Below are positions 63,080 to 64,000 of a stretch of 64,000 nt of DNA, piece after piece. This DNA is from Ephydatia muelleri (Eukaryota > Porifera > Demospongiae > Spongillida > Spongillidae): assembly GCA_013339895.1 (NCBI GenBank), contig JABACO010000018.1, positions 7,513,481-7,577,480 of the forward strand, in the 5' to 3' direction. The notes below the pieces were generated by a model that had not been told where the DNA came from, searched no databases, and saw only the letters and a list, made by a program, of their open reading frames with translations. The number at the start of each line of letters is the position of its first letter. Position 1 is the stretch's first letter. Made by a program: the position numbers and the translations under genes.

Positions 63080-63938
63080 TATTTGTTCCTCATTGGACAA
63101 GATCGAAATTACTCAATCGGTAGGTTGCTAAAATAGATGCAGGGCGGGGTGTACCGTATAGCTGTTTGGCCACCTCCCACTTTTTTTGTTGCGTGTGGTT
63201 GGGAGAGCTGGTAAGCTTCATCGTGTTCAATATGTTGCGAAGAATGGTGTTTTTAATTTATTTTCACTTTTCACGCACGCAATGGGTGCTACATTTGTTT
63301 TATATCTTGTATTTATTGAGGTGTTTGTTGTATCTTCCCAAGTATCCACGTGCTCCTTTTTCGTCTTCAGATCTTTCAGTCATATATCGCGCCGTGACTT
63401 AGGTGCTTTTTGTTCTTTTGACGTTAGCTGTTGAAAGGTAAGGGAATATGGCACAACTTCACGATGCCCTCGCGCGTTGTGTGCGTGTCGACCGAGCTAC
63501 TTGCGCTTGTGCTCAGTACGTTACTTGATTCCCAAACGACAGTTTCAACCGTGTTCTGTTGTCGCTGTCAGTTCTTTCGAACACGTGCTGTTATAGCAAG
63601 ACATAAATGTGTGCTATTTACACGACAGTATGGCATCCACTTAAGTGCAATGTGATTATGAGTGTCCAAGACAGTATGGAATCACTTTTGTCAAGATACC
63701 CCTCCCACGAGGGGAAGAGAGATGGGGAGGATGAAGGGCTTGTATGCTGTAACGCTAGTGGGTGTGTGTTGTGATAGATGGGGTTTCCGTTTGACAAACT
63801 TAATTAGCACTGTATTTCTAAAGGAGCCCTCTCACATATATGGGCTAGTGTGTACCTATCTGTGTGAATGTGAGGTGTGTGCATTCATCTATTGTGGTTG
63901 GTTGTGTCTTTAAAAAAAATTTCTTTTCTGTTGTCAGA
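63080..63938. other. Upstream region of the next gene, no exon proven
   Basis: No repeat or recognised coding sequence. A donor-like GTAAGG at about 63440 and the acceptor at 63938 suggest a 5'-UTR intron of a plus-strand gene. Confidence 0.35.
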
Positions 63939-64000
63939 TACAAAGGGGGTCCCAGTCATGTATCGTGTTCTAAAAGCAGCACATCACTTCAATCTCACTG
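63939..64000 (+). CDS. Possible first coding exon of a gene leaving the window
   Basis: A strong pyrimidine tract and CAG at 63936-63938 precede an open frame reading TKGVPVMYRVLKAAHHFNL to the window edge. It is too short to identify. Confidence 0.3.

Overview
This window is nuclear DNA from an animal, dense in introns and in simple repeats. No gene looks bacterial in structure: every gene except one is split by GT-AG introns, and the recognisable proteins (VIRMA, HSF2BP, DGCR6, CFAP418, PEPD, PLA2G15-like enzymes, beta-tubulin, a tetraspan protein) point to Metazoa. Very short intergenic spacers, many 55-150 bp introns and a stand-alone PLC-gamma-like SH2 array suggest an early-branching invertebrate such as a sponge. 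That placement is an inference and not proven here. Family comparisons were made from memory, not by database search.

Layout. 118-782 (+): last three exons of PEPD. About 1.2-16.65 kb (-): a whole VIRMA (virilizer) gene, 45 exons placed by homology and splice sites. 16.74-19.21 kb (+): complete HSF2BP, head-to-head with VIRMA across 94 bp. 19.5-24.0 kb: a diverged tandem duplication of about 2.8 kb, with CA-rich arrays and two decayed scraps of a PLA2G15-type last exon. 24.1-31.2 kb (-): three tandem PLA2G15-like genes with the same four-exon structure; the third carries a 1-bp deletion. 31.5-32.1 kb (+): DGCR6. 32.4-34.3 kb (-): a tandem-SH2 protein that looks like the regulatory array of PLC-gamma without its catalytic domains, ending in a CaaX-like box. 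34.6-42.0 kb (+): an 18-exon secreted alpha/beta-hydrolase-like protein of a type I otherwise associate with bacteria. 44.3-56.95 kb (-): CFAP418, whose 11.7-kb fourth intron holds several large minisatellites and broken pieces of one non-LTR retrotransposon family. 58.3-59.9 kb (+): beta-tubulin. 60.2-63.1 kb (-): a four-TM claudin/PMP22-like protein. The last 900 bp may hold the start of another gene.

The genes are not a pathway. They include an m6A-writer subunit, a meiotic recombination factor, lysosomal-type lipases, a cilium-linked protein and a cytoskeletal gene. The main unexpected feature is how minisatellites relate to splice sites: in several introns the array begins at the 5' splice site and its unit re-creates the exon-end/donor sequence, and in one gene a pure pyrimidine array directly forms the acceptor tract. 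Minisatellites also sit at one conserved site in different retrotransposon copies.
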